Notes under the pieces: model-generated
Seen by the model: only the letters and a program-made list of their open reading frames with translations
Database searches by the model: none
Told to the model about the DNA's origin: nothing
Translations under genes and position numbers: made by a program
Shown: positions 14,179-22,685 of the stretch, piece by piece
Position numbering within the stretch: the stretch's first letter is position 1
Layout of the letters: every line of letters begins with the position of its first letter
Source: a virus
Virus record (IMG/VR): IMGVR_UViG_3300036791_001355
Span: 1 to 64,000 of that record
Strand: one strand, 5' to 3'
Length of the DNA stretch: 64,000 bases

Positions 14179-14201
14179 CGGCCAGCCAGCAGGAGAAGCC
14201 G

Positions 14202-14507
14202 ATGGACACCCGCAACCGGATCACCATTCACGACGTGGCCGCTGACCTGGGCCTCGAACTGAGCCACGCCCAGGCATGGCGCATCGGCGATGCCGTCAAG
14301 CGCATCCACCGCTGGGATACCGGCGAGCTGCCGGTCAAGGACAACCGCACCAAGAAGGCCGGCACCGGCAGCCACTGCTTCGCGCTCTATCCCGACACCG
14401 CCGAATGGCGCGAGCGCATCGCCCGCCAGATCCGCACCGTCAGGGCCGAGGAGCCAACCACGCAGACCGACCTGTTTGCTACTCCCCCATCCCCGTCTTC
14501 TGCTTGA
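14202..14507 (+). CDS. Small HTH-like protein
   Basis: 101 residues, beginning ITIHDVAADLGLELSHAQAW, which looks like a helix-turn-helix, then a basic region with KAGTGSHCFALYP. AGGAGAAGCCG precedes the ATG. Its 3' end overlaps the end of the portal gene on the other strand by 29 bases. Probably a DNA-binding accessory protein; the function is inferred only from shape. Confidence 0.55.
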   Translation: MDTRNRITIHDVAADLGLELSHAQAWRIGDAVKRIHRWDTGELPVKDNRTKKAGTGSHCFALYPDTAEWRERIARQIRTVRAEEPTTQTDLFATPPSPSSA

Positions 14508-16056
14508 ACGGCATCACCTTGGGCTGCTTCTGACCACCGCCGCCGGGAGGCCCACCACCACCGCCAGGAGGGCCGCCAGGGCCGCCACCCGCACCACCCG
14601 GCCCACCACCACCGCCCATGCCCATGCCGCCCTGCATGGCCTGCTCCTGCTGCTCCTGCTGCTTGGCGCCAAACTCCGCCAAGGCCTCGGTGTCGAGCAC
14701 CAGCGGCACGCCGAACAGCAACTCGGTGTCGGCGATGTTGTCGCAGGCCCAGTCCAGCACGCGCGCCTTGTTCTCCGGGTCCATGTTGGGCAGGAACGTC
14801 TCCACCACGCCGATGATGGCCCGCAGCTTGACGTCGTCGGTCTTGACCCGCTCGCTCTCGGGCTCGATCAAGAGACTGGGCCACGAGGCGATGAAATCAT
14901 TCTGCCACCGGCTCATGGCCGCCTCGTACGTCATCTTGCCGTACTGGTCCGGGTAGGTCTGCTGCATGCGCTGGAAGAACTCCCGGTTCCACGCCCGGTG
15001 CTGCACGATGCGGTCGAGGAACTCGTAGGTCGGGTGCATCTCCTCGCGGAAGCGCTCGATATACCGCGCGATGTTCTTGGCATCCTCCGAGCCCTCGCCG
15101 AAGCCGGACACCAAAGTCTCGTTCTCCAGCAGCACCGCCGGCATGTCCGCCGCCGTGGCGAGGTTCTTGAGGATGTTGGTGCGCGCGAACGTCCCCGCCC
15201 CGTCGATGTTCTGCATGTTCAGCGTCTCGATGTTTTCCTCCACGTCGATGCTGAGCACGTTGTCGGTCTGCGCCTGCTTCAAGAGCGAGCGCTTCATGCT
15301 GGCGATGCCCACCATGACGCGGTCAATGATGCTGCCGGGGCTCTTCATCTTGGCGATCAGCACGCCCGCCTTGCGGGTGATCATGTCGTCGGTGCGCATC
15401 GATTGGATGAAGCTCTTGAGCGGGAACAGCGAGCGCTGATACACGCTCCGCCCGACATAGCCGAAGGCCGACGAGGTGAAAGCGATGTAGACCGGCTCCT
15501 CGTTCATGATCACGCACACCCGCGAGCGGTGATAGGTCTGCCCCTGGGTGGTGATCACCGTGGTCTTCTGGAACTCGGGCGAGTTGGGATCTTGGCTGAG
15601 AATCAGCGACCCCGCCGTATTGAGCGGATCGAGCACGTTGAAATAGAGTTCTTCGTCGGCATAGCGCTCGGGCGGGATCACCTCGGTGGAGGGGATGCCC
15701 ACGGCGCCGACGACGATGCTGGCGATGCCGTAGGCGCGAGCGAGACGGTGGCCGCTGTGGATGATGCGGTCGGCGTGAATCGCCCCCCACTGGCGCTCGA
15801 AGGCTTCGTGGACGTCGGGCGGCGCGCCCGCCACCTCGATCTTGCGTTTCTGCGACTGCGCCAGGGTGATCGGCGCCTCCACCATCTTCGCCCCCAGCGG
15901 GTGGTAGAGCAGGATGGTCTTGCACAGTTGGTAGCTGGGATCGGAGCCGGGCACGATGTCGTCGGCGGTGAGCATCTCTAAGAGCGCCGAACCCATGCTG
16001 GAGGTGCTGAGCGTGAGCATGGCGCCGGTCGGCTCGGGGCCTGAACTGCCTGACAT
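14479..16056 (-). CDS. Portal protein, DUF1073 family
   Basis: 525 residues. DUF1073 proteins form the portal ring through which DNA enters the head. The alpha/beta core (PLGAKMVEAPITLAQSQKRK, ADRIIHSGHRLARAYGIASI) and the helical wing rich in Asn and Glu fit, and the C-terminus is a Gly/Pro/Met-rich tail of low complexity. GAGGAG precedes the ATG. Some databases name this family after the anti-CBASS protein Acb1 because of fusions; no Acb1-like domain is visible here. The neighbours (terminase upstream, gpF-like downstream) confirm the assignment. Confidence 0.88.
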   Translation of the reverse strand: MSGSSGPEPTGAMLTLSTSSMGSALLEMLTADDIVPGSDPSYQLCKTILLYHPLGAKMVEAPITLAQSQKRKIEVAGAPPDVHEAFERQWGAIHADRIIHSGHRLARAYGIASIVVGAVGIPSTEVIPPERYADEELYFNVLDPLNTAGSLILSQDPNSPEFQKTTVITTQGQTYHRSRVCVIMNEEPVYIAFTSSAFGYVGRSVYQRSLFPLKSFIQSMRTDDMITRKAGVLIAKMKSPGSIIDRVMVGIASMKRSLLKQAQTDNVLSIDVEENIETLNMQNIDGAGTFARTNILKNLATAADMPAVLLENETLVSGFGEGSEDAKNIARYIERFREEMHPTYEFLDRIVQHRAWNREFFQRMQQTYPDQYGKMTYEAAMSRWQNDFIASWPSLLIEPESERVKTDDVKLRAIIGVVETFLPNMDPENKARVLDWACDNIADTELLFGVPLVLDTEALAEFGAKQQEQQEQAMQGGMGMGGGGGPGGAGGGPGGPPGGGGGPPGGGGQKQPKVMPFKQKTGMGE

Positions 16057-16213
16057 TCAGCACTCCTCGGAAGCCTTCGAGCGACCCTTTGAAAAAGCTC
16101 CGCGCGTCCTACGCCTTTGCACGGGGACGGGAGAGGGCGCGCGGAGAGGTGCATGGAAGAGGAACCCTGCACAGATGACCGCCTGCGCACACGCGGATGC
16201 GCGCCAGGAGTCC

Positions 16214-16234
16214 GGTCACGCAAGTTGCGTGACC
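16214..16234. repeat. Perfect 10-bp-arm palindrome upstream of the portal gene
   Basis: GGTCACGCAA, a single G, then TTGCGTGACC. It lies in the 194-base gap between the beta-helix gene and the portal gene. A close copy lies at 9318-9338. It may be an operator or an RNA hairpin; no T-run follows. Confidence 0.6.
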
Positions 16235-16250
16235 CGTGGCGCGAATTGGG

Positions 16251-17456
16251 TTAGCGACCGGGCGGCAGTCCCACCACGGTGCCGTTGCCATCGACGACGG
16301 GCGTCTGGCCGTGCCACTCGCAGTCAGGGCCGAAGGTCAGCACGCCGCCCTGTAGTTGAATGAACGTATCATTACAGTCGAGCTGCATGACGGTGCCGGT
16401 AACCACGTTGTTGTCGAGCAAGCCCTTGTCCTGATATTCCAGCCCGTAACTGATGACGCGGCGATTGGGCGAGTTCGCCGGCTTGGCCAGGGTCGCGTTC
16501 CTGACCTCCAAGAGGCCGCCGTTGCAGCAGTCGATCAGGGAAGCTGTCGAGTTCCGCATGGTGCCGCCATCGACATAAGCGTGCCACGCCCGCGACTTGA
16601 GCGAGTAGCCCTCGGTCGGATCGACGCTGTCGGTGTTCTTCAGTCGTACTGCGTAACCATCACCGACATAGATGTTGTGGGTGTAGCCATCGCCAAGACC
16701 GTTATGCTCTAGCAAGCAATTCACGATGGTGATGTCCCACATCGGCCCGTTATCGGCGGCGACGCCGTTCTGATTGTTGCTGAAGTGACAACCCTCGACG
16801 GTGCCGTAGCCGGCGGCATCGCAACGTACCGCCGCCACCAGCGTATGGCTCTGCTCGCGAATGCCGGCGCCGCTGATGGTAAAGCCCTTGATGTGCCATG
16901 CCGGGGTCGAGGCGACAATCGCCGCCTTGCCCTGATAAACCAGTTCACTAACCGGAACATCACTGAAATCCCAACGAACGCCGGTGCCATCGAGCAGCAA
17001 GTTCTTGTAGATCACGAACGATTCGCGCGGGGTCGCGGGCGGCACGACGACAGTGTCGCCGTCCACCGCCGCGTCAATCGCCTGTCCCACCGTGGTGTAG
17101 GGCTGCCCCACCGTCAGCGTGCGCCCCGAACTGCCGGGTGCCACCGCAGGCAGCGACGGGGCCGGCGGCGCGCCGGGGTTGGCACCCGATGATGGCGGCT
17201 CGACCGGCGGTTGCTCCACGGGCGGCTGCTCAATGGGGGGCTGTTCGCCCCCGCCGATGTCGAGCGGAGCGCTGAAACTGGCCACCACGCCGTTGTCAAA
17301 CGTGACCGTGCCCGCCAGGGTCGGCACCTGTGCCGCCGCGCCCTGGGCCACTTCCTTGATGGTGGTATCAAATAACCCCGTCACGCCATCCGTCAGCGTC
17401 AACGTGCCAGAGAGTCGCGCCGTGGTAGTCGCCAGCGGTTTGGGTGGCTTGGCCAT
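16251..17456 (-). CDS. Right-handed beta-helix protein (tailspike / pectate-lyase-like fold)
   Basis: 401 residues from the ATG at 17456, which has AGGAGA upstream; an in-frame longer reading to 17552 is less likely. Residues 1-80 are a small beta domain, followed by a repeated EQPPVEQPPVEPP linker. Residues about 130-401 show the short repeating strands and the opening LTVGQPYTTVGQAIDAAVDG typical of right-handed beta-helices in pectate-lyase-like or tailspike proteins. No catalytic residues could be assigned. It may bind or degrade a host polysaccharide. Its place between terminase and portal genes is unusual for a tailspike. Confidence 0.65.
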   Translation of the reverse strand: MAKPPKPLATTTARLSGTLTLTDGVTGLFDTTIKEVAQGAAAQVPTLAGTVTFDNGVVASFSAPLDIGGGEQPPIEQPPVEQPPVEPPSSGANPGAPPAPSLPAVAPGSSGRTLTVGQPYTTVGQAIDAAVDGDTVVVPPATPRESFVIYKNLLLDGTGVRWDFSDVPVSELVYQGKAAIVASTPAWHIKGFTISGAGIREQSHTLVAAVRCDAAGYGTVEGCHFSNNQNGVAADNGPMWDITIVNCLLEHNGLGDGYTHNIYVGDGYAVRLKNTDSVDPTEGYSLKSRAWHAYVDGGTMRNSTASLIDCCNGGLLEVRNATLAKPANSPNRRVISYGLEYQDKGLLDNNVVTGTVMQLDCNDTFIQLQGGVLTFGPDCEWHGQTPVVDGNGTVVGLPPGR

Positions 17457-17563
17457 CGCTTTCTCCTGTGGGTTTGGTTCCACCATCCGAGGCACGGCAT
17501 GATGGCCAGGGGTCACCCCCTTCGTGGCTGACCGATGCCGCCGCTTACCCATGGGAGAACGCC

Positions 17564-17848
17564 ATGATCACCCTCACCGTTGCGGGCGAGTTCACCCCCC
17601 TGGAGCTAGCCGCATTCCTCTGCCTGATCCAGGGTCTGGACCGCGCCCGCAGAGAAGACAAGCACTGGAGCGTGAATGTTGACGACGCCGACGGCGCCAC
17701 GGTACGCGAGGCCGAGGCGCTGCTGCGTCAGACCCCGCCGCCCGCCGTCGATGCCCACGAAGCCATGGTGCGCATCACCGCTGCCGGCGAGGTCGCTCGA
17801 AACCTCGCTCCCGAGGTTCGCACCCACCCCAACAAAGGAGGACACTGA
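17564..17848 (+). CDS. Hypothetical 94-residue protein in a plus-strand cassette
   Basis: The ATG at 17564 has GGGAGA upstream. The protein is helical and acidic in the first two thirds. The end (EVARNLAPEV) is encoded by a dispersed element (17791-17813), an in-frame extension. The next gene starts directly after the stop with AGGAGG, so the two are co-translated. Confidence 0.6.
   Translation: MITLTVAGEFTPLELAAFLCLIQGLDRARREDKHWSVNVDDADGATVREAEALLRQTPPPAVDAHEAMVRITAAGEVARNLAPEVRTHPNKGGH
17791..17813. repeat. TCGCTC dispersed element inside the 17564 gene
   Basis: A 23-base copy of the family. With the next bases it can form a hairpin (CGAAACCTCG-CTCC-CGAGGTTCG). It encodes the C-terminal extension of the 94-residue protein. 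Confidence 0.6.
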
Positions 17849-18046
17849 ATGGCCCGCCTGCTGGCCTGGATCAGCATCGACGGCAACAGCGCCCTGGCCT
17901 GCTACCTCAGCGAGACCGCCCAGGAGCGCCAGCCCGCGACCCAGTGGTTCCCCACCGCCGCCGCCGCCAAAGCCTGGATTCAGCACGAGGCAGCGCGGCT
18001 CAAGGTCGGCATCGCTTGGCTGGATCGTCACACCCGGCGCGGTTGA
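17849..18046 (+). CDS. Hypothetical 65-residue protein
   Basis: A small soluble protein with WISIDGNSALACYLS and a basic end. The ATG directly follows the upstream stop, and AGGAGG lies inside the upstream gene. Its 3' end overlaps the convergent gene at 18028. No family recognised. Confidence 0.55.
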   Translation: MARLLAWISIDGNSALACYLSETAQERQPATQWFPTAAAAKAWIQHEAARLKVGIAWLDRHTRRG

Positions 18047-18243
18047 TCGCCGTCTTCCTCCAGCAGGGTCAGGCTGACCCAGTGGCCCGAGGCAAAGGCC
18101 CGCCGCAGATAGTGCCCGTCATCGTAGAGCAGCAGCGCGCCGCCGCCGCAGCACTCCACCATATGCGCCTCGATCACCTCGTGGACGGTGCCCCTATTCT
18201 CCGTGGTGGCCCCCCAGTGCGGCAGTTCCACCCGGTAGCGCAT
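18028..18243 (-). CDS. Hypothetical 71-residue protein
   Basis: A short soluble protein with YDDGHYLRRAFASGHWVSL; no family recognised. It lies two bases after the next upstream minus gene, so it is probably in the same operon (18.8-18.0 kb) downstream of the terminase. Confidence 0.5.
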   Translation of the reverse strand: MRYRVELPHWGATTENRGTVHEVIEAHMVECCGGGALLLYDDGHYLRRAFASGHWVSLTLLEEDGDQPRRV

Positions 18244-18245
18244 GG

Positions 18246-18488
18246 CTATGGCCGGTGCCGGTCGGGGAAAATGACGTAGACCATATCGCCCCAGAGCGCC
18301 CCCATATTTCCCCGCGAGGGCGTCCAGACCAGCCGCGATGGCGCGTCCGCCATCGCCTCGCTGAAGCTGTAGAAGATTACCGCCCCGCGCCCCCTGCCCC
18401 AGATGTGTCGGCCGTGCTTGTTGAGCGTCCGATAGTAAAGCGGGCCGTTCTCGCGCAGCCGAGTCAGCACGAAGCGCCCCGCATTCAT
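18246..18488 (-). CDS. Hypothetical 80-residue protein
   Basis: Basic N-terminus, then GRGRGAVIFYSFSEAMADAP. The start overlaps the stop of the 107-residue gene by four bases (ATGA type), showing coupling. No family recognised. Confidence 0.5.
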   Translation of the reverse strand: MNAGRFVLTRLRENGPLYYRTLNKHGRHIWGRGRGAVIFYSFSEAMADAPSRLVWTPSRGNMGALWGDMVYVIFPDRHRP

Positions 18489-18808
18489 GGTGTCCCCAGC
18501 ACGTAGGTCAGGAAGTCCCGCAGCAGCTTGATGTCTTCGCGATCCAGCTGCACCCCCATGGTGCAGTGATAGGCCTCTTCCGGGCCGCTGATTTCCATAT
18601 GGCTGGCAATGAGCGACAGGGTGCAGCCGCCTTCTTCGATGTCGCAGCTGAGCGACATCTCCCGGTCGTCCACATCAAACAGCGTCGCGCTGTCCCAGTT
18701 GCCCTTGGCATCGGCTGCAGGAGCGCGCTTGCGCACGTCCGCATTGCCTGACAACGGACACAAAGTGACGTGGCTGGTCAGATAAGCCAGGAACTCCTTC
18801 CCTGCCAT
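18485..18808 (-). CDS. Hypothetical 107-residue protein
   Basis: The frame is open through the tandem repeat upstream, but the ATG at 18808 is chosen because the repeat array ends one base before it. The protein is acidic, with alternating strand-like segments (MSLSCDIEEGGCTLSLIASH). It lacks a normal ribosome site: the repeat units carry AGGAG, but the nearest is about 24 bases away. The function is unknown. Confidence 0.5.
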   Translation of the reverse strand: MAGKEFLAYLTSHVTLCPLSGNADVRKRAPAADAKGNWDSATLFDVDDREMSLSCDIEEGGCTLSLIASHMEISGPEEAYHCTMGVQLDREDIKLLRDFLTYVLGTP

Positions 18809-18809
18809 C

Positions 18810-18929
18810 AAGTCGCTCGCAGCCTCGCTCCTGAAGTCGCTCGCAGCCTCGCTCCTGAAGTCGCTCGCAGCCTCGCTCCTGAAGTCGCTCGCAGCCTCGC
18901 TCCTGAAGTCGCTCGCAGCCTCGCTCCTG
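18810..18929. repeat. Five tandem copies of a 24-base TCGCTC element
   Basis: Exactly five 24-base units, each starting AAGTCGCTCGCAG and ending CTCGCTCCTG, fill the gap between the terminase stop (18933) and the next ATG (18808). The unit is a relative of the single copies at 8334, 17791, 20283 and elsewhere. Perfect identity suggests recent expansion by slippage. Confidence 0.9.
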
Positions 18930-18932
18930 AGA

Positions 18933-20270
18933 TCAGAAGCCTTTGTTGTCGCCCAGCGCCATGGCCACGCCATAGGTGAAGCAGTCGAGCAGGTCATCGG
19001 CGCCTGAGTCCACGCCCACCCGATAGCCCACCACCTGGGCCAGCAGATGGTTCCGCGTCGTCGCCTTGTAGGTGATCACCCGGTCATAGGCGGGCTGGCT
19101 GATTTTCACCTTGCCCTGGTGCACGTAGCCGCTGACGTTGATGGCCCGCCCGTCCTTGCCCACCTTGGTCAGGTCGCTCTCGATAGGGTGCGCCCGCCAG
19201 CCGCGCCGCCGCGCCTGCTGCAGCAGGATAGTGCCGCTGTTCTTGTCCTCGATCCACGCCCCCAGGGCGCCCATGCGCGCCCGGCACTGCTTGGCCAGTT
19301 CCTCCATGCGCTGATAGATGCCCGGCAGCCACTGCTCCAGCAGGCTGCCCTCGATCTGCACAATGTCCCAGTCGAGGATGAGCAGCGGAATGCCGAAATG
19401 ACGTGACACGCCCCAGTAGATGACGGCGGTGCCGTCGTGCTCGCTGTGGTCCTTCACGGCGGTGTCGATGGTGACGAAGATGCCATCGCAGATGGCGGGG
19501 TAGGCGGGCGCCTTGTTGTCGACCAAGAGCGAGGTCTGGGCAAAGAAGGCCGCGCCCGACCAGTCGACGAACTTGGCCTCGTACTCCTGCTCGAACACCA
19601 GCGGGTGAGTGCGCGCGCGTAAGGCCTCGATCTCGTCCTGCGGCAAATAGGGGTTATTGGCCGAGGGCGCCCAGTACTCGACAAAGCCCCACTCCTCGGG
19701 CTCATTGCACAGGCGCCAGAAGAAGTTCTCGCTATCCAGCCCGTTGGTGTTGGAGGCGGCCAGCGCGGTGCCTTTGTAATCCAGCAGGGTCGGCTCGATG
19801 CTCTTGCGCCAGACATCGGTCATGAACGGCTTGCAGAAGGCCGCCTCGTCGACGATCACCTTGTGGTAGCGGCGGCTTCTGCCGGCGCGCTCGTTATCCA
19901 AGCTCCAGAAGTCAATCCTGCCCCCGGTCGTGGTGCGAATCACCCCGTCCATGCGGTTGGAGCGCAAGATGACCGGGCCGAGGCGCTCGACCACATCGGT
20001 GTAGGCCTCGGAGAGGAATTTATACTCCGGGGCAAACCAGCCGACGTACTCGCCGCGTATGGCGGCATCGCAGGCGATGGTCTCGCACAGCAGCGTCTTG
20101 CCCCAGCGCCGGCCGCAGCGGATCGCCTTGTGCCGCCCGGGCATGCGATAGGCCTTGAGTTGGTCGGCATGGAGCGTGGGCAGTTCCACCTCGACCTCGC
20201 GGGCACTGTCGGGGCCGCGCCTGGGCGGCAGGTGTACGCGCTGCTCACTCTGCGGGTGGGTCTGCTCCAT
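18933..20270 (-). CDS. terL: Large terminase subunit
   Basis: 445 residues. The ATPase domain has Walker A CGRRWGKT (52-59) and Walker B VIVDEA (138-143). The nuclease domain has acidic residues in TIDTAVKD (Asp269), IEDKNSG (about 341) and GADDLLDCF (near the end), as in RNase H-fold terminase nucleases. It drives DNA translocation into the prohead and cuts concatemers. The start overlaps the small terminase gene. The length is normal for the family. Confidence 0.95.
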   Translation of the reverse strand: MEQTHPQSEQRVHLPPRRGPDSAREVEVELPTLHADQLKAYRMPGRHKAIRCGRRWGKTLLCETIACDAAIRGEYVGWFAPEYKFLSEAYTDVVERLGPVILRSNRMDGVIRTTTGGRIDFWSLDNERAGRSRRYHKVIVDEAAFCKPFMTDVWRKSIEPTLLDYKGTALAASNTNGLDSENFFWRLCNEPEEWGFVEYWAPSANNPYLPQDEIEALRARTHPLVFEQEYEAKFVDWSGAAFFAQTSLLVDNKAPAYPAICDGIFVTIDTAVKDHSEHDGTAVIYWGVSRHFGIPLLILDWDIVQIEGSLLEQWLPGIYQRMEELAKQCRARMGALGAWIEDKNSGTILLQQARRRGWRAHPIESDLTKVGKDGRAINVSGYVHQGKVKISQPAYDRVITYKATTRNHLLAQVVGYRVGVDSGADDLLDCFTYGVAMALGDNKGF

Positions 20271-20802
20271 CCGGCTCCCTGTGGTCGCTCGAAGGCTCGC
20301 TCCCGTGGTCCTCGCCGTTGGGTTCCGGCTTGGCGTCGATCACCTGCGGCAGGCCGCCCCGGATCAGGATAGTGGTGCCGCCGCCGTTGGCGTAGGTCTC
20401 GTCATCCCGTGGCGGGCGCCACTCCGGGCCACCCTTGCAGAAGAGCCAGTATTTCTGCGCCGCCACGTTGCCGCCGAGGGCGGAGCGCACGACAGCGGTG
20501 GAGATGCGGGCCTTGACCTCATCGAAGGCGTTGGCGAGGTCGCGGTGATAGTGCCGTTCAAGGCTCTGCTCGGTGATGCCCATGACAAGAGCGATGATGC
20601 GGTTGGTATTGCCGTTGGCGCGGAGGACTTGAACGGCGCGACGCTGTTCGTCGGTAGGTTTGAACTTCTTGCGTCCAGCGTTTTTACGAGCCCCGCCTGA
20701 ATTAGCTCGTGGGCCACCGCGTCTCGATTTGGGTTTGGCAGGCGGGACGGGCTCGAACTCTGGCAGTACGGGTTGAATAGGCTCGTCGTCGCCGTCGGCC
20801 AT
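20245..20802 (-). CDS. terS: Small terminase subunit-like DNA-binding protein
   Basis: 185 residues. A basic Gly/Asn/Arg segment (RRGGPRANSGGARKNAGRKK) precedes a helix-turn-helix region (QVLRANGNTNRIIALVMGIT). This layout is common in phage small terminases, which recognise the packaging site. The gene directly precedes the large terminase and overlaps it. The C-terminal 20 residues are encoded by a dispersed element. Confidence 0.8.
   Translation of the reverse strand: MADGDDEPIQPVLPEFEPVPPAKPKSRRGGPRANSGGARKNAGRKKFKPTDEQRRAVQVLRANGNTNRIIALVMGITEQSLERHYHRDLANAFDEVKARISTAVVRSALGGNVAAQKYWLFCKGGPEWRPPRDDETYANGGGTTILIRGGLPQVIDAKPEPNGEDHGSEPSSDHREPDGADPPAE
20283..20305. repeat. TCGCTC dispersed element at the end of terS
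   Basis: A 23-base copy 38 bases before the terS stop, in frame and close to the terL start at 20270. Confidence 0.6.
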
Positions 20803-20887
20803 GGTGATTTGCCTTCAATAGCCACCGTATTTCACCAGTTATGAATGCCGCTCACCCCCGTAATCAGCAAGTTTCAGCAAGCGGTTT

Positions 20888-21004
20888 TTAGCGCGGCCAA
20901 TGGGTGAGGAGCCAGATGATGGCAGCGCCGAGGGCGAGGGTGGCGGCGGAGAGGCCGAGCATGGCGCCGGTCATGGTGCCGTTTCCCTGGTCGAAATAGG
21001 TCAT
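20888..21004 (-). CDS. Possible 38-residue membrane protein
   Basis: Reads MTYFDQGNGTMTGAMLG, then a hydrophobic stretch of about 18 residues ending IIWLLTHWPR. A second ATG ten codons in has AGGGA upstream. The same frame continues upstream into another hydrophobic run (LAIILLIILLLFV) but with no clear start. It may be a holin-like or accessory peptide; support is weak. Confidence 0.35.
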   Translation of the reverse strand: MTYFDQGNGTMTGAMLGLSAATLALGAAIIWLLTHWPR

Positions 21005-21072
21005 GACGAAGAGCAGCAGGATGATGAGCAGGATGATGGCCAGGGAGCCCCATCCTGCGGCATCCAGGCCGC

Positions 21073-22629
21073 TCAGGGGTGTGGGCCTGTGGCGACATAG
21101 GCGAACAGCGGGAGGTCGTCCTCGACGCGCTGCTTGGCCATGGCGCAGTAGGTGGGGTTGAGGTCGATGCCGATGGCGTGGCGCTGGAGTCTATCGGCGG
21201 CGAGGAGGGTGGTACCGGCGCCTGAGAAGCAATCTAAAACTACACAGGGAACCGGAGCAGGAGTTGTCCACTCCATGCGTGATCCACAGTGTGGGCATTG
21301 CCGCGCATCGGAAACGTCCTCTGACAATGAGGGCAGGTCACAATGTAGACGGGCCTCTTTGCCCCGTCGTGCTGTCTCTTTTCCATCAGTTCCAGATTGC
21401 TGAGGCGATTGTCGAGCCTGTTGCCATTCTTGTGGTGGACCACCTCGGCCGAGGTCAGAAGCCTGCCCAGCTTCTTCTCCATAACCAGCCGATGCTCCAT
21501 CACGTAGCCATCGCCCGTTGCATTCGGATGGCCCTTCCGAAGAAGCATCCGGTAACCCTTTGAGGTTACTGTCCACCCCTTCGTTGTGGAGCGATTGGCC
21601 GCTGTCCACCTTTGAGCACAAAGCCTCGAACAGCATTTCTGCCTGCTGGCCACTGGCTGAAACAGGATCGCGCATTGGCTGCATTTGATCGGCTGAAGAA
21701 TGCGTCGTCCTGGCATCCTTATGGTCTAGCACGGCCTCACATTTGACACACCGGTATTCATGGCATGGGCAGGCGGGTGTCCAGCCGGTGGTGAGGCGTT
21801 GTATGGGCTCGTTGTAGGCGTTGCCTGCGGTGCCGCGTGAGTGCCGTGCCTCTTGCTTTGGTCCCATCCAGTGATCGTGGCGGCGGTAGGTGATTTCGCT
21901 CTGGCGTATCCATGGGGCACCGCACTGGGCACAGCAGCCGTGCTCGGAGGTTCCGGCCTTGATGCATCGCTCGGCCAGTTCGGGCGGCATGGTGGCGAAG
22001 TGAGCGGCGCTATAGGAGGTGGTGGCGATGGTCCACACGTTGCGGGCGTTGGCGCCCAGAGGATTGAGGGTGACCATGGCGTCCTTGCCGCCCAGGGCGA
22101 TGCGGGCGCCGCGCTCGCCGGTCATGGTGTGGCTGAAGCCGTTCACCGGGGAGCGGGCGCGCTCGATGCTATTGGCTTGGTGCGGCTCGCGGATGGCGTC
22201 GGCGTCGTAGAAATATCTGGGCTGTTTGGTGAGCAGGAAGATGTGCTCGTGGGCTGAGGTCGGGCGGTCGGTGATGGATTCCGGCATGGGATTCGGTTTG
22301 CACCAGATGATGTCCGAGCGCAGGTACCACCCGTCCGCTTGGAGCGCGAGGGCGACGCGGGCGGGCATTAGCTGCAGCTGCTTGTTGGTGTGGCCGTCGC
22401 CCAGGTTCAGCCACAAGGTGCCATCGGGGCGGAGAATGCGGCGCACCTCGCGGAAGACCGCGACCAGGGTGGTGATATAGGCCTCTGGCGTAGCTTCCAA
22501 GCCGATCTGGGCGGCCATGCCATAGTTCCTGTGCCCGTAGTAAGGGGGGCTGGTGACACAGCTGTGGACGCTGCTTGCGGGCAGGGTGGGCAGGATGGTG
22601 CGGCAGTCGCCTTGCAGCAGGCGATTCAC
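21073..22629 (-). CDS. DNA methyltransferase (beta class N4/N6) with a nested HNH gene
   Basis: 518 residues from a GTG at 22629; an ATG at 22740 is in frame but overlaps the upstream gene and translates repeat DNA. Motif IV TSPPYYG lies near residue 28 and motif I CFSGAGTT near the end, the order of beta-class amino-methyltransferases. This enzyme probably protects phage DNA against restriction. Two knuckles (CVKC, CPHC) form a split zinc ribbon; between them about 140 residues of unusual sequence correspond to the HNH gene read in another frame. The methyltransferase frame stays open and ends normally, so it may still be active. A dispersed element abuts the GTG. Confidence 0.8.
   Translation of the reverse strand: MNRLLQGDCRTILPTLPASSVHSCVTSPPYYGHRNYGMAAQIGLEATPEAYITTLVAVFREVRRILRPDGTLWLNLGDGHTNKQLQLMPARVALALQADGWYLRSDIIWCKPNPMPESITDRPTSAHEHIFLLTKQPRYFYDADAIREPHQANSIERARSPVNGFSHTMTGERGARIALGGKDAMVTLNPLGANARNVWTIATTSYSAAHFATMPPELAERCIKAGTSEHGCCAQCGAPWIRQSEITYRRHDHWMGPKQEARHSRGTAGNAYNEPIQRLTTGWTPACPCHEYRCVKCEAVLDHKDARTTHSSADQMQPMRDPVSASGQQAEMLFEALCSKVDSGQSLHNEGVDSNLKGLPDASSEGPSECNGRWLRDGASAGYGEEAGQASDLGRGGPPQEWQQARQSPQQSGTDGKETARRGKEARLHCDLPSLSEDVSDARQCPHCGSRMEWTTPAPVPCVVLDCFSGAGTTLLAADRLQRHAIGIDLNPTYCAMAKQRVEDDLPLFAYVATGPHP
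21240..21716 (-). CDS. HNH homing endonuclease nested in the methyltransferase gene
   Basis: 158 residues, same strand as the methyltransferase but shifted by one base. An N-terminal zinc-finger-like region (CSQC, then CCSRLC), then the HNH core [10 protein letters not shown] and [20 protein letters not shown] (His94, His95, Asn97, Asn107), and a C-terminal CPHC. The pattern is that of phage HNH homing endonucleases. The stop falls at the first codons of methyltransferase motif I (CVVLDCFSG). No group I intron core could fit, so it appears to be an inserted gene that leaves the host frame open. Confidence 0.85.
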   Translation of the reverse strand: MPGRRILQPIKCSQCAILFQPVASRQKCCSRLCAQRWTAANRSTTKGWTVTSKGYRMLLRKGHPNATGDGYVMEHRLVMEKKLGRLLTSAEVVHHKNGNRLDNRLSNLELMEKRQHDGAKRPVYIVTCPHCQRTFPMRGNAHTVDHAWSGQLLLRFPV

Positions 22630-22630
22630 A

Positions 22631-22681
22631 GGAGCGAGATTTCGAGCGACCCTCGCTGCGAGAGCGAGGCTTCGAGCAACC
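22631..22681. repeat. Two inverted TCGCTC elements upstream of the methyltransferase
   Basis: Reverse copies at 22631-22651 and 22660-22681 (GGAGCGAGATTTCGAGCGACC and a variant). The first ends next to the GTG start codon. They fill the gap to the upstream stop at 22686. Confidence 0.6.
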
Positions 22682-22685
22682 CCAC

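Noticed and set aside
14479-16056. Anti-CBASS Acb1 function for the DUF1073 protein
   Set aside because: The family name in some databases comes from fused proteins. This 525-residue protein is explained by the portal role, and no Acb1-like domain is seen.
18810-18929. CRISPR array
   Set aside because: The units are directly adjacent 24-base tandem repeats with no spacers.
21235-21760. Group I intron carrying the HNH gene in the methyltransferase
   Set aside because: There is too little sequence outside the HNH frame for an intron core, and the methyltransferase frame is open through the whole segment.
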